NCBI GenBank assembly: GCA_913063125.1
Contig: CAJXZM010000038.1
Coordinates: 1-42,150 of the forward strand
DNA length: 42,150 nt
Direction: 5' to 3'
Origin: an uncultured Gammaproteobacteria bacterium
GTDB lineage: Bacteria > Pseudomonadota > Gammaproteobacteria > Pseudomonadales > Ketobacteraceae
Below, one piece after another: positions 1 through 7,928 of the stretch; the stretch's first letter is position 1; every line of letters begins with the position of its first letter. A program made the translations under genes and the position numbers. The notes under the pieces were generated by a model. The model was not told the DNA's origin and did no database searches. It saw only the letters and a list, made by a program, of their open reading frames with translations.

Positions 1-1322
1 CGTTCATATAGCTTTTCTAATAAACGTTGTGTGAAATCTTCTTTAAGGGTTTCATAATCTTCACCGCGCTTTTGCCATTGGCTGTCTTCCCATTGTTTAA
101 ACCAGTCCATTTTTGCGGGTGTGACAACTTCAACGGTTGATTTTCCTGGAAATCGATTTTCCCAGTCCGGATCTTTAGATGACGGGAAGGATATGTAAAC
201 TAAGGGGAATTCCGCATTTGGGTCGTCATTGTATGCTGCTAAGTTGCCTTCATGATCACCGTTGGGGTATATCCACAAATTGGTACTGGATAGTCCTAAC
301 TCTTCCGTGGTGCCCTTAAATCCTGCATATATACAGAGATGGGCGCTAGAACGTTGCACTTGTTGGCACCAATCATCAACGCCTAAGCGTTGCTGTACAT
401 CGTCAGGTAAAAGTTTTTTGACGGTGTTGTAGAAACCTGCGTTGCTGACGATGTTATCGGCTTTTAACTCAGTACCGTCCGCCATTCGTACCCCATACGC
501 GCGATTGTTTTTGATCAGGATTTCATCGACATCCGCATAAGTAAATACTTCCCCACCATTTTTTTGAATCGTAGGAATGATGCTGCGAGCGATTGCTGAT
601 GCACCACCTACGGGATAGGCTCCACCGGCGAGATAATGTTTAGCGATTAATGCATGCATTAAAAAAGAGGCGTCCGCTGGTGCTTGACCATAGTTACCCC
701 ATTGACCCGTTAACACTGAGATAAGCTCTTGGTTTTGAGTGAGGTTTTCTAAAACCTCCCGTGTGGTTTTGAAAAAAACCTTTGGCACAAGCATGGGACG
801 TATTTTGTTGTAGGCGCTTGCTAGCCACGGGGCCATGCCTTGGCCAGCAAAGAATTTAGGGGTATAGCGGCTAACATCCCGAATAAGGTCGATGTATTGA
901 TGGATAACCTTCTCTTCATTAGGAAAGTTCTCTATCAGCATGTTTGCGAAGTTCTCTCGCCCTGCAACAAAGCTGTATTGCTTATCGCCAATAATTACGC
1001 GATCGTATTCATCATCCATCGCAGCCCACTCTAAACGGCTTTCACTGATGACATCAAATACGCGACGTAATGTAGAGGGGCGATGGACTTCTCCAACGTA
1101 ATGAACACCAACATCCCATTCGTAACCTTCGCGCTCATAGGCGTGCGTGTAACCTCCCGCAGTATAGTGCTGTTCTAATACACAGACTTTTTTACCTAAT
1201 AAAGAAAGGAAGGCCGCATTTGCTAGGCCACCTATACCGGAGCCAATAATGATTGTGTCGTAATGGCTCTCTGCTCGTTTAGCGCGAAAACGTTTACCGG
1301 TTCTAACTTTTACCTTGGCCAT
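1..1322 (-). CDS. FAD-dependent oxidoreductase, carotenoid isomerase / retinol saturase-like (3' end outside window)
   Basis: Flavoprotein of the phytoene desaturase/CrtISO/RetSat superfamily, expected to saturate or isomerise polyene-type lipids; the true substrate is unknown. About 440 residues are visible and the C-terminus lies beyond the left edge. An FAD-binding Rossmann motif, IIIGSGIGGLANA, sits near residues 24-36, followed by LEQHYTAGGYTHAYEREGYEWDVGVHYVG cut here to its key parts: the TAGGYTH and WDVGVHY segments typical of the family. The strand ADGTELKADNIVSNAGF near the middle is the usual second FAD-contact region (A/SNAG). The start at 1322 is supported by an AAGAGGG Shine-Dalgarno about 8 bases upstream. 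It is divergent from the YgjP-like gene, with two operator-like palindromes between them. Function assignment beyond the superfamily is inference. Confidence 0.85.
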   Translation of the reverse strand, partial: MAKVKVRTGKRFRAKRAESHYDTIIIGSGIGGLANAAFLSLLGKKVCVLEQHYTAGGYTHAYEREGYEWDVGVHYVGEVHRPSTLRRVFDVISESRLEWAAMDDEYDRVIIGDKQYSFVAGRENFANMLIENFPNEEKVIHQYIDLIRDVSRYTPKFFAGQGMAPWLASAYNKIRPMLVPKVFFKTTREVLENLTQNQELISVLTGQWGNYGQAPADASFLMHALIAKHYLAGGAYPVGGASAIARSIIPTIQKNGGEVFTYADVDEILIKNNRAYGVRMADGTELKADNIVSNAGFYNTVKKLLPDDVQQRLGVDDWCQQVQRSSAHLCIYAGFKGTTEELGLSSTNLWIYPNGDHEGNLAAYNDDPNAEFPLVYISFPSSKDPDWENRFPGKSTVEVVTPAKMDWFKQWEDSQWQKRGEDYETLKEDFTQRLLEKLYE

Positions 1323-1396
1323 CGATGGTGCCCTCTTTGGTGTGACTGTGAGAGTCTTATAGGTTGTTGGAGTCTATGTTGTTAGCACTCGATTGC

Positions 1397-1461
1397 TATG
1401 CAACTTTTTGAATATGGTTTGATGTTATTGTTCTTTGTCTTCATATGCAACTATTTGCATA
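1397..1461. promoter_or_regulatory. Two 18-bp operator-like palindromes between divergent genes
   Basis: The region 1323-1630 has no gene but holds two related palindromes. The one at 1444-1461 is a perfect inverted repeat, TATGCAA-CTAT-TTGCATA. The one at 1397-1414 is TATGCAA-CTTT-TTGAATA, with one arm mismatch. Their starts are 47 bp apart, and they lie 75-125 bp upstream of the minus-strand oxidoreductase and 170-234 bp upstream of the plus-strand YgjP-like gene. Two copies of one palindrome in a divergent intergenic region suggest a dimeric repressor site. The cognate regulator is not identifiable from the window; the AraC protein at 2125-3153 is a neighbour but AraC sites are usually direct repeats. 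Confidence 0.5.
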
Positions 1462-1630
1462 GTAATTTGTGTAGCTTTTTGAGAGTAGGTTTGTGTACTT
1501 TCATGTCTCGGCTAGGTATTTGGGGGTTGGTATTGGTCGTTTCTTGATTGAGGGTTAGAGCTGACAATGTTGAGGGCTAGAACTCTCTGTATTGAAACGA
1601 TAAACTTGGCAATATGGAAAAGGCATTGAT

Positions 1631-2143
1631 ATGAGCAAACAGAAGTCAAAAACACGGTATCTCGCTGGGTATTCTCCAGAGTTGGTGAGTCAGATTGAAG
1701 ACATGTTGTCCGGCGGACGGTTAGCGGGTTATTTATTGAAGCGTTACCCTGATGTACACCAGGTATCATCGTCAAAAGCGTTGTATAACTACACGTTAGG
1801 TCTTAAGAATAGTTACCTGAGACAATCATCACCCCTGAGCAAGGTGATTTATGATGACAAAATCGATGTGATTCACAATGCACTCGGACTGCATACATTC
1901 GTATCTCGTGTGCAAGGCGCTAAATTAAAAGCGAAAAAAGAGATTCGAATCAGCACTATTTTCAAAAAAGCCCCCGAAGCATTTCTGCGAATGATTGTTG
2001 TTCATGAGTTAGCGCATATTCGGGAGAAGGAGCACAATAAAGCGTTTTATAAATTGTGTGAATATATGGAGCCGAATTACCATCAGTTGGAATTCGATTT
2101 GCGTGTTTACTTAACTTATGTCGATCACGAAGGCCCTTTGTGA
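1631..2143 (+). CDS. YgjP-like (DUF45/WLM-type) metallopeptidase domain protein
   Basis: A 170-residue protein whose C-terminal half carries the zinc-protease signature VVHELAHIREKEHNKAFY: HELAH supplies two His ligands and the Glu, and the downstream EHNKAFY supplies the third His, as in the YgjP/DUF45 family. The family includes predicted metal-dependent hydrolases, with no settled substrate for this branch. The N-terminal ~90 residues are less conserved and show no signal peptide, so it is probably cytoplasmic. The start is supported by AAGG seven bases upstream of ATG. Its last 19 bases overlap the 3' end of the convergent AraC gene. Confidence 0.85.
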   Translation: MSKQKSKTRYLAGYSPELVSQIEDMLSGGRLAGYLLKRYPDVHQVSSSKALYNYTLGLKNSYLRQSSPLSKVIYDDKIDVIHNALGLHTFVSRVQGAKLKAKKEIRISTIFKKAPEAFLRMIVVHELAHIREKEHNKAFYKLCEYMEPNYHQLEFDLRVYLTYVDHEGPL

Positions 2144-3153
2144 CGACGAAATTTGGCAGGAGTTATACCTGACCAACGCTGAAAAGCACGAATAAAACTG
2201 GCGGCTTCTTTATAACCGAGCTTAAGGGCAATGTCGTCGATGGATTCTTTTCCTTGTTTTAGGTACTGCTGTGCTTTCTCATATTTGGTTTCATCAATGA
2301 TTGCTTGGAACGAACTTCCTTCGCATTTGAGTCTACGTCTCAATGTTCGTTCCGAAAAACCAAGGGTATTAGCAACTTGTGTAGCATTTGGGTAGTTGTT
2401 GTGGAATAAGCTCAAATGGTTTTTTACGGCGGGGGATAGCTTGTCGTCGCCACCTAATAAACGTTCGAGCAGTTGATTACATTGGCTTGTGTATAACCCG
2501 CTTGCGATTTTGTTAGCGGAAGGGAAAGGGCGTTGCAAATCTTCATTAGCGATATAAAAACGAGCTTCAGGCTGGTCATAGACAATTGGACAGTTGAACC
2601 GTTTTTCTATTGCATTTGGATTATTGGGTTTCGGATAAGGTAGCCACAATTCTGTCATGCCAATATTAAGACTCATATAAGCTCTGAGGTCTTCGATGAG
2701 CCTGTAGGTACCGGAGATATCTCTATCAATAATGAAACGCTGAACTTTTTCAGGTAACTGGTGTGGCAGGTAGCATAACGCACTGGTATCACTGAATATT
2801 TTAAGAGACAGTTCTCCGTATAAATACGTTAGCTTCTGGTACTTTACACCGATTTGAGTTGCTTGAAAGGGCGTTTCACAACTCATTAACAGCATGCCTA
2901 ATGGTCCGTACCCAGCCAAGCTGAATATGGCGCCTACCGAAATACCGGCATCGTCAGTCGGAATGAAATCTACAAGATCGTTGAGTATGGCAAGCTCTGT
3001 AGCGATATCTATATGCGCAGTAGGGTCAAGGCTGGCGCTGGTTAGACCATGTTTTCTCAGTAGTCTGTCGACGTCGACTTGGTCTTTTAGCGCTTCAAAG
3101 GCGTAGGTTAGGCCTAAAATGGATCGTTTGCTCATAGGACATGTACAAATCAA
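2125..3153 (-). CDS. AraC-family transcriptional regulator (Arabinose_bd-type N-terminus)
   Basis: A 342-residue regulator. The N-terminal ~200 residues match the OruR/ArgR-like arabinose-binding-type sensory domain, and the C-terminal ~95 residues are an AraC double helix-turn-helix, with VANTLGFSERTLRRRLK as the first HTH and IDDIALKLGYKEAASFIRAF as the second, ending in the typical RWSGITPAKFRR. A second start at residue 7 (MSKRSILG) is equally plausible and would drop an odd MICTCP leader. It is divergent from the flavin monooxygenase at 3282 with 128 bp between them, the classic arrangement for an AraC activator of a catabolic gene; that regulatory link is inference. Confidence 0.92.
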   Translation of the reverse strand: MICTCPMSKRSILGLTYAFEALKDQVDVDRLLRKHGLTSASLDPTAHIDIATELAILNDLVDFIPTDDAGISVGAIFSLAGYGPLGMLLMSCETPFQATQIGVKYQKLTYLYGELSLKIFSDTSALCYLPHQLPEKVQRFIIDRDISGTYRLIEDLRAYMSLNIGMTELWLPYPKPNNPNAIEKRFNCPIVYDQPEARFYIANEDLQRPFPSANKIASGLYTSQCNQLLERLLGGDDKLSPAVKNHLSLFHNNYPNATQVANTLGFSERTLRRRLKCEGSSFQAIIDETKYEKAQQYLKQGKESIDDIALKLGYKEAASFIRAFQRWSGITPAKFRRHKGPS

Positions 3154-3281
3154 ATAGTAGGTTGAATGAAATTCTTGGCCGTATTTATCAATTTATTGCC
3201 TGAATATACCCTATGAAGAGGAAGGCTAAAAGGCATAAACTGGGTCTGTTCGCAATTACTGACAACTAAACAGGTTATGTT

Positions 3282-4850
3282 ATGAATGCAAAAATGAAAT
3301 CAGCCGATACCTCAACACCGTTGAACAAATCCGTTAAGCGAGTGGAAGCAGCCATAGTGGGAGCTGGTTTTGGTGGCCTGTGTATGGCAATCAAATTACA
3401 AGAGGCAGGAATAACCGATTTCGTTATATTAGAAAAGGGTTCTGATGTTGGCGGTACATGGAGAGATAATACCTATCCTGGTGCGGCATGTGATGTGCAG
3501 TCTCATATGTATTCTTTTTCATTTGCAGGCAATCCTGATTGGTCAATGCGTTACCCAGGTTGGAAAGAAATTCAAGATTATATTCAGCGTACAACCGAGA
3601 CGTATGGGATTCGACGTTATGTGCAATATAACTCTGAGGTTACTGGTGCGCAGTTTAATGAAATATCTGGACGTTGGTTGGTGACGCTGGCCGATGGTAG
3701 CCAACTAGATGCAAAACACTTTATTTTAGCAACGGGGCCATTACACGTACCTGCTATTCCCGATATCCCTGGTTTAAAAAGCTTTAAAGGGAAAACTTTC
3801 CACTCTGCTCAGTGGGATCACGATTATGATCTTAAAGGCAAGAATGTGGTATCTATTGGTACCGGCGGAAGTGCTATACAGTATTTGCCAGAAATTGCCC
3901 CCGATGTGAAAAACTTGTCGATATTTCAGCGTTCGCCTGCATGGGTGTTACCACGGGACATGCGTAGTTATAGTGATCTAGATAAGAAGCTTTTTAAAGC
4001 GTTTCCACTGATGCGAAAATTGCACCGTTTACGTTTGTATACAACCAACGAATCTAGAGTATTGCCCATTATTCATGCGCGATTGGCGAAGTCATTTCAA
4101 TTTATTGCAAAAGCATTTTTGGATTATCAAGTAAGAGATAAAAAATTACGTAAGCAATTAACACCAAATTATACCATTGGTTGTAAACGCGTATTGATAT
4201 CCAATAAATACTTTCCCATGTTCCGCCGAGACAATGTTGATTTGATTACCGATGGTATTCAGGAAGTTCGAGAGAACTCTGTTGTGGATCGCAATGGTGT
4301 GGAGCATTCTGCTGATGCCATTATATTTGGGACTGGGTTTGTGACGGATCCTCGTGTTTACATGAAAGACTTTACCTTAACGGGATTACCCGGTCATGAT
4401 ATTCACCAGGACTGGAAAGATGGAGCAGAAGCCTATTACGGCATTAGTGTTAGTGGATATCCGAATATGTTCCAGCTGGTTGGGCCAAATACCGGATTAG
4501 GCCATAACTCCATTATTTTCATGATAGAAAAACAGGTTGATTATATTGTTAAATGTATGGGCACCATGGAGAAAAAAGGCGCTGGCTATATGGATTTAAA
4601 AGCGGGTGTACAAAAGACGTTTAATGATGAAATCCAGAAACGGCAGATTGGTACTGTGTGGGCATCTGGCTGTCAAAGTTGGTATCAGCAAGCAGATGGT
4701 CGTAATGTTGTGATATGGCCGGGAACCACGTTGCGTTATCAGCATGAACTCAAGAATGTAGATTTCAATGTGTACGATTGGGTGAACGTCGATAAAGGCG
4801 CTTCGGTTGAGGTACCTGCAAACAATTCAGCGGAATCACAAATGGCGTGA
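3282..4850 (+). CDS. Flavin-containing monooxygenase, type I Baeyer-Villiger family
   Basis: A 522-residue NADPH/FAD-dependent monooxygenase, expected to insert oxygen next to a carbonyl, turning ketones into esters or lactones. Motifs in order: FAD-binding GAGFGGL at residues 27-33; VGGTWRDNTYPGAACDV, the GGTW/PGAxCD segment of this family; the BVMO fingerprint FxGxxxHxxxW, seen as FKGKTFHSAQW at 168-178; and the NADPH Rossmann motif GTGGSA near 193. The fingerprint separates it from plain FMOs. Length is normal for the cyclohexanone/hydroxyacetophenone/EthA-like group. An AGG-containing Shine-Dalgarno precedes the ATG. Substrate cannot be read from sequence; the divergent AraC gene and a FadL porin elsewhere in the window suggest ketone or lipid catabolism. 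Confidence 0.9.
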   Translation: MNAKMKSADTSTPLNKSVKRVEAAIVGAGFGGLCMAIKLQEAGITDFVILEKGSDVGGTWRDNTYPGAACDVQSHMYSFSFAGNPDWSMRYPGWKEIQDYIQRTTETYGIRRYVQYNSEVTGAQFNEISGRWLVTLADGSQLDAKHFILATGPLHVPAIPDIPGLKSFKGKTFHSAQWDHDYDLKGKNVVSIGTGGSAIQYLPEIAPDVKNLSIFQRSPAWVLPRDMRSYSDLDKKLFKAFPLMRKLHRLRLYTTNESRVLPIIHARLAKSFQFIAKAFLDYQVRDKKLRKQLTPNYTIGCKRVLISNKYFPMFRRDNVDLITDGIQEVRENSVVDRNGVEHSADAIIFGTGFVTDPRVYMKDFTLTGLPGHDIHQDWKDGAEAYYGISVSGYPNMFQLVGPNTGLGHNSIIFMIEKQVDYIVKCMGTMEKKGAGYMDLKAGVQKTFNDEIQKRQIGTVWASGCQSWYQQADGRNVVIWPGTTLRYQHELKNVDFNVYDWVNVDKGASVEVPANNSAESQMA

Positions 4851-4895
4851 TCAAATGCTATCTTGCGTGATATAGAATAATTGTTCGTGATATAG
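4846..4895. repeat. Three CGTGA-starting direct repeats at exact 20-bp period
   Basis: CGTGA begins at 4846, 4866 and 4886. The last two copies extend to the 10-mer CGTGATATAG; the first continues as CGTGATCAAA and overlaps the stop codon of the monooxygenase. The 20-bp period equals about two helical turns, so bound proteins would sit on the same DNA face. They lie 66-115 bp upstream of the apbE-like gene, where a regulator could act. The binding factor is unknown. Confidence 0.4.
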
Positions 4896-4960
4896 TCTGC
4901 TCCTAAAGAGCCTGCTTAAAATAACGTGTTTTGGTCGGCTGGTTCAATTAAGGGCTTTGT

Positions 4961-5959
4961 ATGGTTGTATTGGTAGAGAAATATTCACGTGTAATGAGTA
5001 CCTTTATTTTAGCGTTGGCCTGTGTTTTTTATTCTGCGGCTGGTTATGCTGAGTGGCATAAAAAAGAAGCCGCTGTAATGAGTACATCAATTCGTGCTGA
5101 AATATGGCATGAAAACCCTCAACAGGCTGAGGTGTTATTGGCATGGGTTGTTGAAGAAATGCATCGGGTTGATCGGTTGATGAGCCCATATAAACCTGAA
5201 AGTGAATTGGCAATTATTAATAGTCAGGCCTCCATTCACCCTGTTGTTGTGTCGCCCGAACTGTTTACTTTAATACAGCTCAGCTTGGCGCATGGCGTAC
5301 GCAGTGATGGTCAATTTGATATTACCTTTGCTAGTATTGGATACCAGTATGATTACCGGCGTGCGGTTAAACCGAGTAATGAACTGATTGAAACGGCGTT
5401 GACCGCTATTGATTTTCGCGCAGTAATATTGGATCCAAAAAATAAAACGGTTTTTTTTAAACATATGGGTACGCGTATTGATCTAGGAGGGATTGCAAAA
5501 GGGCATGCAGTTGATAGAGCGGTTAATTATTTGGTTAAGCACGGCATAAAGCATGGCATAGTAACGGCTGGTGGTGATAGCCGGATTATTGGTGATAGAA
5601 GAGGGAGGCCGTGGATGTTAGGGGTGAAGTCACCAAGAGCAGAGGGTCATGCGGTAACCTTACCCGTAGAATCGCTGGCGTTATCTACCTCTGGTGATTA
5701 CGAGCGCTACTTTGAAGAAGGCGGAAAACGTTATCATCACATTCTTGATCCTCGCAGTGGTAAATCTGCAACCGGGGTGCAGAGTGTGACCATTATGGGG
5801 CCTACGGCAGTGCAGACCGATGCATTATCGACAACGGTCTTTGTGATGGGTGTAAAGGAAGGGTTGGCTTATATTGAGCAGCAGCCAGACTATTCCGCGA
5901 TTATTATTGATCAACGCGGAAAGTTATTTTATTCCAATGACCTAGTGAACCCTCAATAG
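4961..5959 (+). CDS. apbE: FAD:protein FMN transferase (ApbE family), exported
   Basis: A 332-residue protein expected to attach FMN covalently to Thr/Ser of target proteins outside the cytoplasmic membrane. It begins with a signal peptide ending near YAE at about residue 31; a second Met at residue 12 (4994) could also start a shorter signal sequence. ApbE landmarks: SDGQFDITFASIG; RIDLGGIAKGHAVDRA, the Mg/FAD region; TAGGDSRIIG, where most members have NAGGD; and HHILDPRSGKSATGVQSV followed by TDALSTTVFVMG, with Asp and Thr for Mg binding. No obvious flavinylated partner (for example NqrB/C- or RnfD/G-like) lies in the window. Confidence 0.93.
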   Translation: MVVLVEKYSRVMSTFILALACVFYSAAGYAEWHKKEAAVMSTSIRAEIWHENPQQAEVLLAWVVEEMHRVDRLMSPYKPESELAIINSQASIHPVVVSPELFTLIQLSLAHGVRSDGQFDITFASIGYQYDYRRAVKPSNELIETALTAIDFRAVILDPKNKTVFFKHMGTRIDLGGIAKGHAVDRAVNYLVKHGIKHGIVTAGGDSRIIGDRRGRPWMLGVKSPRAEGHAVTLPVESLALSTSGDYERYFEEGGKRYHHILDPRSGKSATGVQSVTIMGPTAVQTDALSTTVFVMGVKEGLAYIEQQPDYSAIIIDQRGKLFYSNDLVNPQ

Positions 5960-5963
5960 CTAT

Positions 5964-7043
5964 TTATAAATCAATTTCCCGCTGCCAATTGTCGGGGAAC
6001 TGAAGTTCTGTTGGGTCTTCAGGGTTCCATGACACGTCATAGGCATAGAGTTTATCGTTGGTGATTCTAAAGACAGAGTAATGGCCGCGTTCATCGCTAT
6101 TGTAGTTTAGGTAATAGGGTGAACCTACATTAAACACAGGGATGTCTTTCCAGGTATAGGCGCTAGTGGCATGAGCATGGCCGTGTAGATAAGCAATAAC
6201 GGGGTAATCTTTTATAGCCTCGTATAGTTCATCGATTTGGGTATTGTCCCATTCAAATGTCGCCCAAGGGCCGTAATGAGACATGATAATGACTTTTTTG
6301 TTGGTTCCATCAACGTGTGTGGCTAAGTCCTCTTTTAGAAAGGTAAGTGCCATCCTGGGATTTCGAACGCCAGGTACGGTGTGGTTTGGATCAACATCAG
6401 ATGGCGTCAGGTTGAGTTGTACAAAATGGATGTTGTCCCAATCCCAGCTGTAGTGGCCATCTTTATCTGGGGCAGTGTTGGATAGGCCTGCACGGTACTG
6501 GTTCCTTACGCTGACTGAATCGGCAACAGGGTGGGCTTTTAGTGCTCGATAGCCAATGTTGCTCCATTCAAAGAAGTCATGATTCCCATACCCCTCAAAG
6601 ATCGGGAACTTAACATCGCGGTTACCGCATAATCCGTAAATACGAGTAAACTCTCCGTATTCATTTTCTGACAGTGTTCTGCCATCTCTCCCGTTTTGAG
6701 TGATGTCTCCATTCATAATGACACCACGAATATCGCTGACAGGCAAGGTAAGGTCAAAGGTGCTCCAATCTAGATATGTATCTGCAAGATTTAGCGCTAC
6801 CTTGTGCAGATCATTTTTGTCTTCTGCTCCGCCACCAAGTTGAGAGTCACCAAAGGCTATAAAGGTTACGTCAGTGGTTCCAGAACCTGCCCAGTAATTA
6901 TCGACAGGTGGCAAATCATCACTTGAGCAATCATCATTGCCATAATCGGAAATACAGGCAGTTAGGGCACTTGCTAGCAAAAAGGGCAAGGTAAATCGAG
7001 TCAGTATTCTGGAAGGGCGGTGGTGAGGGTTTATTTCGGCCAT
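5964..7043 (-). CDS. Calcineurin-like metallophosphoesterase, predicted lipoprotein
   Basis: A 359-residue two-metal phosphoesterase. The N-terminus has a hydrophobic stretch ending in ASALTAC, a lipobox, so the mature protein is probably lipid-anchored in the envelope. Metallophosphoesterase motifs are present in order: FGDSQLGG (the GDxx block, with Gln where His is usual), NGDITQNGRDG (GDxxxxG), GYGNHDFF (GNHD), IIMSHYGPW (SHxG) and YLHGHAHA (GHxH). The first-block His-to-Gln change may alter metal binding. Its 3' end is five bases from the stop of the convergent apbE gene, so the two are convergent rather than an operon. Confidence 0.88.
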   Translation of the reverse strand: MAEINPHHRPSRILTRFTLPFLLASALTACISDYGNDDCSSDDLPPVDNYWAGSGTTDVTFIAFGDSQLGGGAEDKNDLHKVALNLADTYLDWSTFDLTLPVSDIRGVIMNGDITQNGRDGRTLSENEYGEFTRIYGLCGNRDVKFPIFEGYGNHDFFEWSNIGYRALKAHPVADSVSVRNQYRAGLSNTAPDKDGHYSWDWDNIHFVQLNLTPSDVDPNHTVPGVRNPRMALTFLKEDLATHVDGTNKKVIIMSHYGPWATFEWDNTQIDELYEAIKDYPVIAYLHGHAHATSAYTWKDIPVFNVGSPYYLNYNSDERGHYSVFRITNDKLYAYDVSWNPEDPTELQFPDNWQREIDL

Positions 7044-7162
7044 TATAATCTCGTATTCTTATTATTATAATGGAACGAATGTACTATCTTTAGATGTGGG
7101 TCGCTATAGTTGGTGTGTTGTTTTATGTAAGGCGGCCTGATAAAACTGTTTTTGGCAATGTG

Positions 7163-7194
7163 TTGACCCTGGAGTAGGGTTTAGGGTCTATAGT
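7163..7194 (+). promoter_or_regulatory. MerR-family-type promoter (20-bp spacer) ahead of the metal efflux operon
   Basis: The intergenic region 7044-7389 holds TTGACC (-35, 7163-7168) and TATAGT (-10, 7189-7194) separated by exactly 20 bp instead of 17. The over-long spacer contains an inverted repeat ACCCT-N12-AGGGT, beginning within the -35. This is the known architecture of promoters untwisted by MerR-family metal sensors; the 5-12-5 dyad and GGAGT inner bases resemble ZntR/CadR/PbrR sites more than CueR sites. It lies about 195 bp upstream of the first gene of the Cus-like operon. No MerR-type regulator is encoded in the window. Confidence 0.7.
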
Positions 7195-7389
7195 GCGATA
7201 CAGTTCGAGGGTAAGTAGTTCAACGGCTCAACACAATAATTGCTTTTCAGGTTACTTGTCTCCCAGTGAAGAATAAGAAGTTATCATTGGGATTTTGCCA
7301 TTGGAACTTATTTTATTTGAGAGTATCCTGATTGGATTATGGCTTTCCATTGCATTTGATCATTTTAAGGTGTTTTTTAGGTAATTAAT

Positions 7390-7773
7390 GTGTCGATAAA
7401 AAGCAGCAGATTTTTTACAGTGATCTTGATGGTGCTAATGATTGTTAGCCAATCCATCGCGTCTGCTGCTGTTTCTTATTCCATGACGAAGGGCTTATCA
7501 ACCACCCAAATGAGTGGTGACAATCGCTCGTGTCATGATGAAGAAGACTTGGCTCTGAATGCTGAAGCTGAGCAGAAGATCACAGAGGATAGCCCTCATT
7601 GTTGTGAGACTGATTGCCATTGCCCGTCTGGACATTGTTCATCGACAGCCTTACCGGTAGATATTGTGCCTAATGCTCGTATAGCGATACTATCCCAAAA
7701 CATAGATTTCTATTCTCAATGGATAGTTGGTCAATCCCCGTCTTCTCTTTATCGCCCGCCCATATCACTCTGA
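7390..7773 (+). CDS. Small exported Cys/His-rich protein heading the efflux operon
   Basis: A 127-residue protein starting with GTG (the ATG one base-step upstream runs into a stop). Residues 1-27 form a signal peptide or membrane anchor. The centre is rich in potential metal ligands: SCHDEED, then HCCETDCHCPSGHCSS. The C-terminus ends SLYRPPISL, a tail common in small proteins encoded ahead of copper efflux genes (CopL/DUF2946-like). It precedes the TolC-like gene by about 155 bases. A periplasmic metal-binding or metal-sensing accessory role is inference from composition and position. Confidence 0.65.
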   Translation: MSIKSSRFFTVILMVLMIVSQSIASAAVSYSMTKGLSTTQMSGDNRSCHDEEDLALNAEAEQKITEDSPHCCETDCHCPSGHCSSTALPVDIVPNARIAILSQNIDFYSQWIVGQSPSSLYRPPISL

Positions 7774-7928
7774 TCACAGGGTAAATCTGTCTGCCATTCC
7801 CCTTCGTTAGACCTAGGCTATAGAAATAACCCTTCCTTTTTGATTTTCTTGTCATTGACGGTTTTACAATGACAGTATGTATCTCGTTATTTGATGCCAT
7901 TTTTACTAGTTACATGAGTGATAAAATT

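Noticed and set aside
7301..7384. Possible short hydrophobic leader peptide (27 residues, TTG start) between the MerR-type promoter and the first efflux gene
   Set aside because: T-rich DNA gives hydrophobic reading frames by chance, the start would be TTG without a clear ribosome site, and nothing else supports translation.
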